Assembly: GCA_019426215.1 (NCBI GenBank)
Contig: CM033394.1
Coordinates: forward strand, 38,748,423-38,812,422
Length of the DNA stretch: 64,000 nucleotides
From: Buddleja alternifolia
Taxonomy: Eukaryota; Streptophyta; Magnoliopsida; Lamiales; Scrophulariaceae
Direction of reading: 5' to 3'
Program-made: the position numbers and the translations under genes
The notes under the pieces: generated by a model
Told to the model about the DNA's origin: nothing
Database searches by the model: none
Seen by the model: the letters and a program-made list of their open reading frames with translations, nothing else
Part shown: positions 23,218 through 34,999 of the stretch, piece by piece
Numbering within the stretch: position 1 is the first letter of the stretch
Layout: each line of letters opens with the position of its first letter

Positions 23218-24539
23218 TGTTAACCGTCCGTAACAACACGGAATCGAACAAATAATATAGTGAAAGTAAGATCGTCTCCACAGGAAAGGTTATCAAGTAC
23301 CAAACAAAGTTTATCTTATTATTTAAACTATCGATTATCAAAGATTTGAGATTTTAACTAATTAAAAGCATAAATTTATAAAAACAGAATTAATTATAAA
23401 TAATTAACACAAATATAATTAAAGCGAACAATCAATTAACGAAAGGCCTAGGGATTAAGATTTCATCAAGGTATTTCTATGGATTATTGACTTTCAATGG
23501 ATTATCATTCTTATTTAAATTAAAGACCCAATTTCCTTAAATACATGAATACTCTCCCGAAATCTTCATGAGTACCCACCTAAATTAATTAACGTCACTC
23601 CCATGATCAAAAACTAATTTAGATGAATCCATTAAGTTCTATGAATATTGTTTAACTAGTCTCATGCAAAATTATCAATATCCCTATTAAGCAATTTACA
23701 CATGTCTATTAAATCTGAACCGATAAACTAATTCACCTCCCAGTACTTCTTAATTCATCTTAAATCATGCAATTGGTGATCAAGCAATTACAAGCATTAA
23801 ACACTCATTAATAGATAAACCAAACAAGAAATCACATCCATAAATCATCAATAATCCAAATCAATACACAAGACTACATCTTAAACCCTAGAAAATAATT
23901 TAGCTATGTATAATTAAAGAAAAACAAGAAATAAATTGCATAAACATAAAGTTACTCATGTTCAACAATGGAGGATTGGAAGAATACAACTTGAGAAGAT
24001 GAAGTTTTTCTCCAAGAACTCTTCTCCAAAAACTCTCTAAGATCTATTTTCTCTCTCTAAAAGTCTTCAAAATCTACTTTTTTTTGCAAGAATGAATTAT
24101 GCCTCTTCCACCTCCTCTACCCTATAAAACGTTTTTTTCGACTTTATTTAACTAAAAAGGAGTCTTAGATACATAAATTATGCCCATCCAAGTCATAAAA
24201 TCGGCCCACAAAAATATAAAAATCCGCAGCTGCACAGCTGTGCAGAATATCTGCACAGTTGTGCAGTTGCCTGTGCAGAATTTTTTTCTTCATTTTTCTT
24301 CAACGAAACATTCTCGTTTGGCCTCACTTCCTCTTGGTTAGTCTTCGTTATTCACGTAAAAATACTCCTTTAAATCATCAAAACAATCATTTATATACCT
24401 ACAAAAACATTGAAACGACTTAGAAATCAAAATACGTAAATTGGGCTAAAAATAAAGGAAAAGACTAACTACAAGGAATAAAATAAAGATAAATGTGAGG
24501 TAAATCATGATGAAAATATGTAAAATATGAGATCTAACA
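23218..24539 (-). repeat. gypsy-2 5' LTR
   Basis: 1322 bp, partner of 16937-18275, with the same palindrome cluster at 24225-24280. Its outer flank GCAGT (24540-24544) matches 16932-16936 exactly. Confidence 0.92.
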
Positions 24540-24544
24540 GCAGT

Positions 24545-25499
24545 ACGCCATAAGGGATCCTTGGCTGTCTGTGTATAGCATGTTGGTTCAAGAGGGGGAG
24601 AGACAACAGACAAAGAGGGGAGGATACGAGGCTTTCTAGTGCCATCACAAAGTCGTGTAACCATAAGATGACGAGAAGGAGCATGAGGAGGAAAAGGAAG
24701 ACAGACAACTGAAGAGGAGTTAGAAATATTGACCAAGGTGGAAGACGAGAAGGGGGGGCAGACGAAGGTATAGACTTAGAAACAGGAGAGCAAGGTGAAG
24801 ATAAGGAAGGAGAGGAAGAATGAGAAGCTGATGGTGAGGCTGAGGAAGGAGAAGAAGAAAAAGAAAAAGAAGCTTCGGATGATGGAGGAGGACTGGGCTG
24901 AGGTAAATGAGAGGCAATGGGGAGAGTCGATCTGGGATCTGGATAGGGAGGGTGAGGAAGAAAGATGGGATAGGAGGATGTGGATGGTTCAGAGGAATCA
25001 GAGGAGGCGGAAGTAGGTGGAGACTGAGAATAGAGAAAAGTGGTTTCATCAAAAACCACATGACGACTAATATGAATAGACCCGAAAACAAGATCAAGAC
25101 AACGTTAGCCTTTATAATCAGGAGCATATCCTATGAAGATACAAGAGGCGGAACGAGGTGCAAGCTTATGCTGTGCACGATGACCAAGATGAGGGAAACA
25201 GACACAACCGAAAATCCTAAAAGAGGAATAATCAGGAGACCTACCAAAAAGAATCTCATAGGGTGACTTTTGATCGAGAAGAGGAGTCGGAAGACGATTT
25301 ATGAGATAAATAGCCGTGTAGAGAGCATCTATCCAAAAAAACGAAGGGAGATGTGCTGTAAAAAGGAACGCACGTATCAACTCAGAAATATGACGATGCT
25401 TTCATTCCGACAATCCATTTTATTGCGGAGTGTAGGGACATGACAGGAGATGTGTTTGTAGCTGAATGCCATGAGCAACAAACAGATTACGAAATTGAG
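24545..25499 (-). pseudogene. copia-A integrase C-terminal part and linker to reverse transcriptase
   Basis: Reading from 25499 down, the integrase core continues with AHGIQLQTHLLSCPYTPQ (stop in the following Asn-Gly motif), then SELIRAFLFTAHLPSFFWID, NRLPTPLLDQKSPYEILFG and FRIFGCVCFPHL. A stop near 25105 is followed by a Ser/Pro-rich linker. The end at 24545 (TQTAKDPLWRTA) joins directly to the MAEEFNALQ of 16936 across the gypsy-2 insertion. Confidence 0.88.
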
Positions 25500-27170
25500 T
25501 GACACGCTAATACTTAACGTGCTTTGATAGCAAGTGTACTAGTCGTGGTAGTAATAAAGTGGACTAAAAGTCCGGGTTGTCGAACCACGGAGACTTGAAT
25601 TCTAGTTTATGATTTTAATGAAAGTAAAGACAATTAAAGTAAAGCAAGAGGAAAACAATTAAGTAAACGAAAGATCAAAGGAGGGAACAAGCTATGAATT
25701 AAACCTCACGAATTGGTTAAAAAGACTAAGGCACATGCTATGACCAAATCCACTCGTCGATATATATGAGCTACTCTTCGAATTATTAGACTCCTATTGC
25801 TTTGGTGGAAACTCCTAAATTAACTATTACCCGATGTCTCGGCTCATAATAATTCTATGATTAATTGACGGTTCTCTAAATATGTCTATCCGAGAATCTA
25901 ATCAAAAATCACGGATTAACGTTCTAGAGCTTCCCCGAACGAATCCGGCTAACAACACCCGGGAATCTTTACCTATTTCTAGGGCAATCCCTCATTTGTT
26001 TCGGATGATGTGTTAATTCTCTTGCACCCTAATCTATTTTCTCTCGAACAACTAGATTAGGCAAGATAGCAAGCATATGGTGATCAAACACATGATTGGA
26101 ATAAAAGCATAGAATTAACACACAAAGCAATAGGAGAATTAATACAAAGAGCAACTTCACATATATTGATTCATAAATTTGGCCTTCACATGGCCTTAGT
26201 TCTACAAGATTAACTCATATTCAATAGCTCAAGAAAGTCTAAAACAATCATATACATAGTTATTGACATAAACATGTAAATGAAATGCAAAAGAAACTCC
26301 CTAAGTCTTGAATGATGATGAATCCTTGCTTGTAGCTTCAATCTCTAGCTCAATCCCCCTTCTTTGCAATCTTCAAAATGATGAAGAATGGTGATGAATG
26401 ATGATGAGTCAAGAGTGAATGATGGACTCTCCTCTCTCTCCCCCCTCTCACCCTTCGGTCTATTGCCCCCTAGGATCCTTAAGAAGACCACCACAAATCA
26501 GCCCCTCATGTGTATGTCCCCCCTAGTGTCCCCTCCACTACTCTTAAAGTGAGTAGTATAAAATTCCCAAAAGTAGATCTAGTAAGAAACATACTTATGA
26601 CATCCCCCCATACATGTGATGACCTCTTGGCTTTAAATGTTCCATTCCCCCATCAAATGATGATCTTTTGGCTGAAAGGAATCAAATCTCGGATGTGGGC
26701 GCGCCTAGGCGCGGGTTTTACGGCGCTCGGGCGCCCAAATCAGAATGTTGGGAGTATTTGCCTCTGTCTTGCGCAGTAATTGTATTTCCTTCATAACTCT
26801 CTCCACAAAACTCCGATTTGGATGATTCAAGTCCTCATTTGAATCTAACACATAGTTCTACAACTTTGTAGAAGGGAACTTCATCCAATTCGGTCTTTAA
26901 ACATACGGAAAAAGCGCTCGAACGTGGAAAGTGGTGCTGAAACGGCGCCCGGGCGTGGGCAAGATAGCGCCTAGGCGTAGGGGTGCATAGAAATTTGGCC
27001 TAAACTTGTTTTATACGTCATTTTTCATCCCGTTCTTTGATTGTATCCATTTAAGACCTGAAATCACTTAATGCACGAATTAAACGCACATGTGGCAAGA
27101 ATCAAGCGATAAATGAACCTAAGACATATACGCAAAGGGGCTTAAAAACACGTAAAAATGCCTCTTATCA
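25500..27170 (-). repeat. gypsy-1 3' LTR
   Basis: 1671 bp. On the element's strand a clean TATAAAA lies at 27015-27009. Palindrome clusters follow at 26943-26980 (GCGCCCGGGCG, GCGCCTAGGCG), near the expected RNA start, and at 26697-26736 (GCGCGCCTAGGCGCG, GGCGCTCGGGCGCC). The element's polypurine tract is just outside at 27174-27185. Confidence 0.94.
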
Positions 27171-28816
27171 ACACCCCCACACTTATCAATTGCTCGTCCT
27201 CGAGCAATAAGAGTTCTAAGATAAGGAAACATCATCAATCAAAGAGAGAAACAAAAAGAAAACTACCTAACTCACTTTCGTGGAGTAAACGGTTGCATTT
27301 AGCGAATGCAACAAGCCTTTGAACCTTTGAGTTACCTCAAAGGACGAGTTATAGTCTCGTGAGGGTTTGCAGACGATATACCCACAAAATCGAAAGATTT
27401 TCAACCCCGATCACTCAATGTAAATTACAATGATTAATAGCACACAATGGTATGAATTCATCTGTTTAAGCTCATATTACAAATATATACACATCATACA
27501 TTTGCTCATGTTACGCCTTAACATTGAAAAGATCATTCTAAGGGTGTAGTGTAATAAATCTCAAGTATTATAGTCAAGTGGCATTCTTACCACTTTTCAA
27601 ACATTAACCCCATATTTATCAACTTTTGATTATTCACATGGTACGAGAATTGAATACAACTTCATAGCCACTTAAAAATTTATCACTTCATTCCACTTTC
27701 GGATTTATCTTATGCACTTTCAACTCGAAACATTAGAGGCTAGACCATGTGCAATGTTTGATCCTCTTAGGCTTTCTATGACACCCGTGTAACGAGTTTT
27801 AGGCCAATAACTCCTAAACCAATGGCTTTAGGGTATCAAATGTGGAGACATTCCTAAGGGCTTAATCACTCGAGTGTCAAAGGCCACAAAATCAAACTAG
27901 GTCCTTATTCACTTAACACTTACATTGGCTTGAGCTTAGCTCAAATTAGCAAAATAGTACAGTATTCTAGGCATGGTGCTCTTCGCCCCCAGTATCTATT
28001 AAGCCTGACTTTTTTCAGTCATACCAATGTTCAACCTCTTTTTATTATTATTAAGCACACGAAGTTAACGTTCTCAACTCATAACACATGTGAAAATTCT
28101 AAGTTGATATTTCCGGGATCAAGCCTTTAAGTGTTTCAAAATGATTGCCCACTCAACTCCTCTACCTTCGATTTAGGTGCATATGTGAATCATCTTAAGG
28201 TTAATCTAGTCTAGTTAGGATCCCATAAGCAAGGAACGATGTGTATAGCCATTAAAAACCAAATTGATAGAGAAAACATACCATGTATTCAAATTAACCA
28301 TGCTCAATGCCTCAAGTGAAGGGTTGAAATTCTATCCAAAAAAATAAATTAAAATTGCACACATTTCACATGTAGAGGTACAGCACCCCCCAAACTTGAC
28401 CAAACTTGGACCGAAATATGTAAAACATGAATCAACATGACTATAATGGATCTAGTATACCCCCCACACTTAACATGAACATTGTCCCCAATGTTTGAAA
28501 AAGAAAAGGGCAAAGTACACGTCACCATAGGGAAGCTGAAAAGCAAACCCGAGTCCACTTAAGGCAATCAAGTCCACGGATGGCAATCACTGTGTCGATC
28601 ACTACATAGGTAAACAAATGCTAGACATACAGAGCATCAAACATTGGATAGAATAGAATAAAACAAAACGAGATAAACAAAAAAATGAGAAACATGCATG
28701 GAAGGAAAACATCAAGCATCCAAACATCAAACATAAAATATCAAACATCCCAACAAAAGATATCCAAAAAAATAAAAAATAAAAAGAAACATGCATGGAA
28801 ATAAAACAAGATAAGC
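27171..28816 (-). other. gypsy-1 3' non-coding region
   Basis: No coding capacity. It holds the polypurine tract (27174-27185), a perfect 8-bp stem-loop (27189-27208), a block around 27770-27815 matching gypsy-2 (GTAACGAGTTTTAGGCCAAT), and a second polypurine-tract-like copy at 28460-28472, about 345 bases after the end of the extra ORF. Confidence 0.7.
27189..27208 (-). promoter_or_regulatory. Stem-loop beside the gypsy-1 polypurine tract
   Basis: The stem ATTGCTCG/CGAGCAAT is perfect over 8 bp with a 4-base loop (AGGA on the element's strand). The equivalent in gypsy-2 (18294-18313) is TTTACTCG/CGAGTAAA with the same loop. Two stem positions differ between families and both differences keep pairing, which favours a real RNA structure. 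Confidence 0.6.
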
Positions 28817-30124
28817 CTAATCGGAGGTGCCAAAACGGTCAATGTAATCCTCATCCTCGCCGCCTAGATCATCCAAATCAATCAACGGGCTACCCTCATC
28901 ATTATGAGCCTCATCATCACCTCCGTCAGGAACGAGAGCACCTGACTCGTGCATATCTGCGGGCTGCTGAGGCGGGGGGTGCGGGTAAGGTGGAGGAGCA
29001 GAATAATCAAAAGGCCCCCAACCGACAAACGCATCATGCTCTACAAAAAGCTGACGGAAATAAGCACAAGTGTCGGACATGACCACCCTCATCTCATCTC
29101 GCAACTCCTCCCTCAATTCATCCTTTAATTGTCTAATGGCGGCGGCATCCATAGGTGGAAACTGTGGGGAGCTAGTAGACTGGGATGAAGATGGGCGAGG
29201 CCTCTTTGAAGTAGCTGGTGGTGGAGGAGCCTGGGAGTCGTCATCTACCACGGTGAGATAAGAACCAGGAAGCTCAGTACGCTCCAAAGGAAATGTGGGA
29301 ACCTTAGCCGCCTTGCATAAAGCTGTGATCAGTGACGGGAGAATGATGGGAATCTTCCGAGTGGGACCTTCTCCCTTTTGCTTAGCCAATTCTTTGTTAA
29401 TCAATGGCCCTAACTCATTCTTCAACTTTCTAAAGTGGTCCGTCAAAGACTTGTGGATTACCCGGGCAAAGTCCACAGCTTTCTTGGACATAATAGCGTA
29501 GATGAGGGTGGCCCGTTCCTTGTTTGCCTCTGATCGATTGGTACTCGGCATTAAATTGAATCTGATGAAGTCGAGCCAGAAAGCAGCCTCGGGTAATAGA
29601 GCCCTACGGGGGACATGAGCTTCTCCGGGTACCCATTCCCACCCCTCTCGGCCAATAACCTGCAAAATATCCGACAGGCTAACTCGGAGGCGCCCTGAAT
29701 TGTAAAGAGTGGTGAACTCGCATGTCTGAGGGGTCGGGGTGCCTATGCTCTCCCTAATCTGTCTCAACTCATAATTGACATGTTTGCCCCGGACCAAAAG
29801 GGTAGTCCCCAGCCATCCTCGTGTCTCAATCTTATCATAAACCCCGGAGCTGAAGAATTCCAGAACCCAAGGAAGATGAATGGCCTCGGGTTTTTGACAA
29901 AAAAACTGTAAGCGATGAAATTGTATCAATTCGTGCACAGAGGGCTGTCCCCGGGTGGTTAAATAGTGCTCCTTAATAAGGGTGCGGGGGGTGCTCAAAC
30001 TCTGACACATAATTTGGACTTGGGGGTTTTCAAAACGGGTACTATCGGGAGTCTCGGGGTCATTAGAGGAACCCTCACCCACTTTTTTCTTACCCTTTGA
30101 CGGCCTGTTGGTAGTTCTCGTCAT
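28817..30124 (-). CDS. Extra ORF of gypsy-1 (Athila-type env-position ORF, plant-transposon-protein-like)
   Basis: A single uninterrupted frame of 435 codons from ATG at 30124, between pol and the 3' LTR, the place of the env-like ORF in Athila elements. The N-terminus is basic (TNRPSKGKKKVGEG). The middle resembles the plant family annotated 'putative plant transposon protein' (PF20167-like): YDKIETRGWLGTTLLVRGK, EAAFWLDFIRFNLMPSTN, ERATLIYAIMSKKAVDFARV. The C-terminal part has a Pro/Ser-rich segment and an acidic tail (DLDDLGGEDEDYIDRFG). I see no signal peptide or transmembrane helix, so an envelope role is unlikely. Its function is unknown. The ATG at 30124 is chosen over upstream TTG codons. 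Confidence 0.75.
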   Translation of the reverse strand: MTRTTNRPSKGKKKVGEGSSNDPETPDSTRFENPQVQIMCQSLSTPRTLIKEHYLTTRGQPSVHELIQFHRLQFFCQKPEAIHLPWVLEFFSSGVYDKIETRGWLGTTLLVRGKHVNYELRQIRESIGTPTPQTCEFTTLYNSGRLRVSLSDILQVIGREGWEWVPGEAHVPRRALLPEAAFWLDFIRFNLMPSTNRSEANKERATLIYAIMSKKAVDFARVIHKSLTDHFRKLKNELGPLINKELAKQKGEGPTRKIPIILPSLITALCKAAKVPTFPLERTELPGSYLTVVDDDSQAPPPPATSKRPRPSSSQSTSSPQFPPMDAAAIRQLKDELREELRDEMRVVMSDTCAYFRQLFVEHDAFVGWGPFDYSAPPPYPHPPPQQPADMHESGALVPDGGDDEAHNDEGSPLIDLDDLGGEDEDYIDRFGTSD

Positions 30125-30597
30125 TTGCAACAACAATTATCAACTTCTTAACTACTCAAATCGACCCAAATGCAACCAACCAAATACAACAATCTTCAAC
30201 GCCCAACACACACCAAAATCAGAGCAACCCACACTTGGCAACAATCCACAAATTCAATTTCAAGCTCTCAAATGCAATAACAACTAAAAATTCAATCAAC
30301 AATCGGCCAATGCCCCAATTAATCCTCAATTTATAAAGCAAGGCACCTACGCGTCGGCTATGAATCGGAAATGGAAGAAGGGTAAAGCCAAAACTCACCT
30401 TTTATCCCCAAAATTTTCGCACCGAGTCGATGTGAAAGACGAGCCTCTTGTGCAACGAATGATGTTGATGGAAGTGGCGGTGAAATCCGGTGGAAATGGC
30501 CGGAAATGTTGAGGAAATCGCCGGAATTCGAGTGGGAGAGGAGTTGTGAAGATTTTGGGGAATTTTGACCGTTTTTGACCCATATATTTGTTAGATT

Positions 30598-30874
30598 CAG
30601 AATCGGGCGCCTAGGCGCGCGTGTTTGGGCGCCTAGGCGCGCGATACAACTTACCTCGAGTCCTTTGGGTGGTAATGCCCGCGCCTAGGCGGGCGTTTCT
30701 CGGCGCCTGGGCGCCCCTTTCAGAGTCGGGCGCCTAGGCGCCTGATTTCTCGGCGCTTGGGCGCCCCTTTCAGAGTCGGGCGCCTAGGCGCCTGATTTCT
30801 CGGCGCTTGGGCGCCCCTTTCAGAGTCGGGCGCCTAGGCGCCTGATTTCTCGGCGCTTGGGCGCGGGATTCTGA
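30598..30874. repeat. Palindrome array between pol and the extra ORF of gypsy-1
   Basis: Contains GCGCCTAGGCGC (perfect 12-base palindrome) six times and variants such as GCGCCTGGGCGC and GCGCTTGGGCGC. 30728-30877 is a 50-bp tandem unit repeated three times (starts at 30728, 30778, 30828), each unit holding one palindrome and one variant. The same words occur in the LTR and in gag. Confidence 0.85.
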
Positions 30875-33800
30875 ATAGTTTTGTAACGAATTTCATTTCC
30901 TGTTTCAAAAGGGAAGAGACAAAACACTTAAAACACAAACTAACAAAGATGTAAGGTTAGAAAATAAAGCAACAAACGGAATAATAAGGGAAAAAGAAAA
31001 GGAAACGGAAAGAAAACATGGGTTGCCTCCCAAGAAGCGCTAGTTTAGAGTCATTAGCTCGACTGAAAGCGAAGAATCACGAAGGGTCCGCGAGGATGAA
31101 GGACTCTTTGTCTCTTGGCCCATCCATCCCTAAGTAAGGTTTTAGACGTTGAGCGTTGACCAAGAAAGTATGTCCTTTATCTGTTGTAAGTTCGACGGCG
31201 CCGGATGGATAGACCTGGGAAATCAAAAATGGTCCCGACCATCGAGACTTAAGCTTCCCGGGGAAGAGTCGGAGTCGAGAGTTGTATAGCAACACCCGCT
31301 CTCCCTTGTGGAATTCCCGGGGGAGAATATGTTTGTCATGCCACATTTTGGTCCGCTCCTTATAGAGTTTTGCGTTCTCATAGGCAAGATGACGCCATTC
31401 TTCGAGTTCGTTGAGTTGTAGCAAACGTTGTGTACCTACACTTTGAGAGTCAAAATTTAGAAACTTAATGGCCCAATAAGCACGATGCTCGAGTTCAACG
31501 GGCAAGTGACATGCTTTTACCAAAAACAAGACGATACGGGGACATGCCAATTGGGGTTTTATAGGCGGTCCGATAAGCCCAAAGAGCATCATCCAATTTA
31601 AGGGACCAATCCTTTCTTGATGCATTGACCGTTTTTTCTAAAATACGCTTAATCTCCCTATTCGAGACCTCCACTTGGCCACTAGTTTGTGGGTGGTATG
31701 GGGTCGAAATTTTATGCTTCACCCCGTACTTGGTCAATAAAAGTTCAAACTGCCTGTTGCAGAAGTGGGTGCCCCCGTCACTAATGATGGCTCGGGGAGT
31801 TCCAAATCGAGTAAAAATATGTTTCTTCAGAAAACGAGTGACAACCCGAGCATCATTAGTAGGCAAGGCCACGGCTTCCACCCATTTGGAGACATAGTCT
31901 ACCGCAACGAGGATATATTTATTTGAACAAGAACTGGGGAAAGGGCCCATGAAATCCACACCCCATACATCAAACAACTCACACTCTAACATGCTATTTA
32001 AGGGCGTTTCATGATGTTTAGAGATGTTCCCCATTCGTTGACAGCGATCACAAGATTTGACATAATGATGTGCATCTTTAACAAGAGTAGGCCAGAAGAA
32101 ACCTGATTGGAGGATCTTAGCTACCGTTTTGGAAGGCCCAAAATGGCCACCTACCGCCATATCATGACAATGAGATAGGATAGCATGCACGTCCGTTTCG
32201 GGTATGCAACGTCGAATTAAACCATCTGCACAAACTTTGAATAAAAAGGGTTCGTCCCAAAGATATTGCTTTACATCAGATAGAAATTTCTTCTTTTGAT
32301 GAAAAGTGATATCCGGGGGAAGACGGCCCGTGACAATGTAATTGGCAAAGTTAGCATACCAAGGTGAAATTTTTTCAGAAATAGCAAGGAGGTGTTCATC
32401 TGGGAATTCCTCACGAATTGGTGTCTCATCTAACGGATCATTCACTAGCTCTAATCGTGAGAGGTGGTCGGCTACTACATTTTCGGTGCCTTTCTTGTCT
32501 TTTATCTCTAAATCAAATTCTTGGAGTAACAAAATCCACCTAAGGAGTCTTGGTTTAGCATCTTTCTTGGCAAGCAAATATTTTAAAGCCGAATGATCGG
32601 TGTAAACTATCACTTTGTTTAGCACGAGGTAAGAGTGGAATTTATCGAATGCAAAGACTATGGCGAGTAATTCTTTTTCCGTGGTGGCATAATTCAATTG
32701 TGCGTCGTTAAGAGTTTTACTAGCATAGTAAATGGTTCGAAATACCTTTTCCTTCCTTTGGCCAAGGACCGCTCCAACCGCGGTGTCACTCGCATCACAC
32801 ATCAATTCGAATGGTAAGCTCCAATCGGGGGATGACATGATAGGGGCGGAAACTAAGCGTTCCTTCAAATCAAGAAAGGCCTGCATACAAGAAGAATTGA
32901 AATCAAAAGGTGCATCTTTAACAAGCAAATTAGACAACGGTTTCGCAATTTTAGAGAAATTCAAGATGAATCGCCTATAGAAACCAGCATGCCCGAGAAA
33001 ACTCCTAACAGCTTTTACCGATGTGGGTGGGGGAAGTTTTTCAATGACCTCAATCTTGGCTTGGTCCACTTCGATCCCTTTTTGAGAGATCTTGTGGCCA
33101 AGTACAATCCCCTCTCGGACCATTAAATGGCATTTTTCCCAATTCAAAACAAGGTTGGTTTCTTCACAACGTTTAAGCACAACATTTAGATGAGCAAGAC
33201 AAATATCAAAAGTTGTTCCGAAAACAGAAAAGTCATCCATAAAAATTTCAAGGAAATCTTCAACCATATCATGAAAAATAGCCATCATGCATCTTTGAAA
33301 AGTGGCCGGGGCATTACACAAGCCAAATGGCATCCTTCTATAAGCAAATGTGCCATAAGGACAAGTGAAAGTGGTTTTCTCTTGGTCCTCAGGATCTATG
33401 GCAATTTGATTATAGCCGGAGTAACCATCTAGAAAACAATAGAAATCATGCCCGGCTAATCGTTCAAGCATTTGGTCAATAAAGGGGAGGGGGAAATGAT
33501 CCTTACGTGTGGCATCATTCAACTTACGGTAATCTATACATACACGCCACCCACTAATTATACGAGTTGGGATAAGCTCATTATTCGCATTCTCAATTAC
33601 CGTTATTCCCCCTTTCTTAGGCACCACTTGGGTGGGGCTCACCCACGCACTATCAGAAATAGGATAGATTATACCTGAGTCGAGCAGTTTAATCACTTCC
33701 TTCTTGACTACCTCTTGGATTTGTGGGTTTGATCTCCTTTGGGGTTGGCGTGTAGGCTTGGTGGAGTCCTCCATAAGTATTTTGTGCATACATATCGCTG

Positions 33801-33883
33801 GACTAATGCCTTTGATGTCCGCAAGTTTCCACCCAAAAGCCCGTTTGTGAGATCTCAACACCGTCATTAATTGCTCTTCTTGT

Positions 33884-34016
33884 GATCCTGAAAGAGATGA
33901 GGAAATGATCAATGGGAGTGTCTCGTCATTGTTCAAGTACACATCTTGTGATCCTGAAAGAGATGAGGAAATGATCAATGGGAGTGTCTCGTCATTGTTC
34001 AAGTACACATATTTAA
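33884..34016 (-). repeat. 66-bp in-frame tandem duplication in gypsy-1 pol
   Basis: Two adjacent near-identical copies of a 66-base unit containing TTGTGATCCTGAAAGAGATG and GGGAGTGTCTCGTCATTGTT duplicate 22 residues ([19 protein letters not shown]) between protease and reverse transcriptase without changing frame. Confidence 0.85.
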
Positions 34017-34999
34017 GGTGGGAGGGGAGGGGTTTGAGTTCGAGAGAAGGGGGTTCTTCAATAGATGGGCGAGGTGATCCTGACAATGATCTATCAACTT
34101 TGATGAATCCTCCCGAATGAGAGGAAGATTTGTACTCTAAGCTTAGAACCTTTTCCACTAGATCATCTTTCTCCGAGTCCACTTGCATGGATTTCATAAG
34201 ACTCTGTTCGAGAGAATTTTCAATTGTATTGTCCTGTAAATACTCAACAATCAAATGGTCAAATGTATCAATTCGATAACACGAGTCATGATCAAAAGGA
34301 TGTTTAAGGACTTTGTAAACATCAAAGGTAACTTTGTCATCGCCCACATTCAAGGTAAGCTTACCATTAGCAATGTCAATTACCGCCTTACCCGTGGCTA
34401 GGAATGGTCTCCCTAGGATTAATGGTACTTCCACATCCTCTTCCATGTCGAGTACTACGAAATCAACGGGAAAATAAAACTTGTCGACTTGGACAATAAC
34501 GTCTTCGATTATCCCCTTGGGCCTCTTGATCGATCGGTCGGCTAGTTGAAGGCTCATTGAGGTCGGCTTGGGATTTCCAAGGCCTAGCTTTTTAAACAGT
34601 GAGTATGGAAGAAGATTGATGCTGGCCCCCGAGTCACATAACACCTTCTTGAATGATAAGGATCCAATTGTGCATGGGATTGTGAGACTCCCGGGATCTT
34701 GGAGCTTAGTTGGCAATTTATTGAGTAATACGGCGGAGCATTCTTCCGTGAGGCACACCGTCTCATTCTCTTCCCACTTCTGCTTGTTGGAGAGTATGTC
34801 CTTGAAGAACTTCACATAATTCGGCATTTGGAGGATGGCGTCAATAAACGGAATATTAATTCTCACTTCCCGAAGGATTGCCAAAATTCGAAGAAAGCTC
34901 GGATCCATCTCCTTTTTCTTCTTTTTGTGAGCATTTGGGAAGGGGAGACGAACTTCGATAGGGGGAGAAAGCGTTGGATTAGACGGATGAAAACCTACA

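Larger units (their letters stand above)
16937..24539 (-). mobile_element. Ty3/gypsy Athila-type element gypsy-2, gag-protease only
   Basis: LTRs at 16937-18275 and 23218-24539 start TGTTAACCGTCC and end CTAACA. The target duplication GCAGT is exact (16932-16936 and 24540-24544). The primer-binding motif is at 23197-23214. The only substantial coding region is gag with a protease remnant (20641-22868). No reverse transcriptase, RNase H or integrase is present in the 5 kb interior, so it would need enzymes in trans. It resembles the large non-autonomous gag-only elements reported in plants (TR-GAG); this class assignment is inferred. Confidence 0.9.

Noticed and set aside
24795..25266. Plus-strand ORFs rich in Lys/Glu/Arg
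   Set aside because: Antisense shadows of the Ser/Pro-rich linker of copia-A.
30728..30877. Regular 50-bp repeats resembling a CRISPR array
   Set aside because: Contiguous tandem copies without unique spacers, inside a plant retrotransposon.
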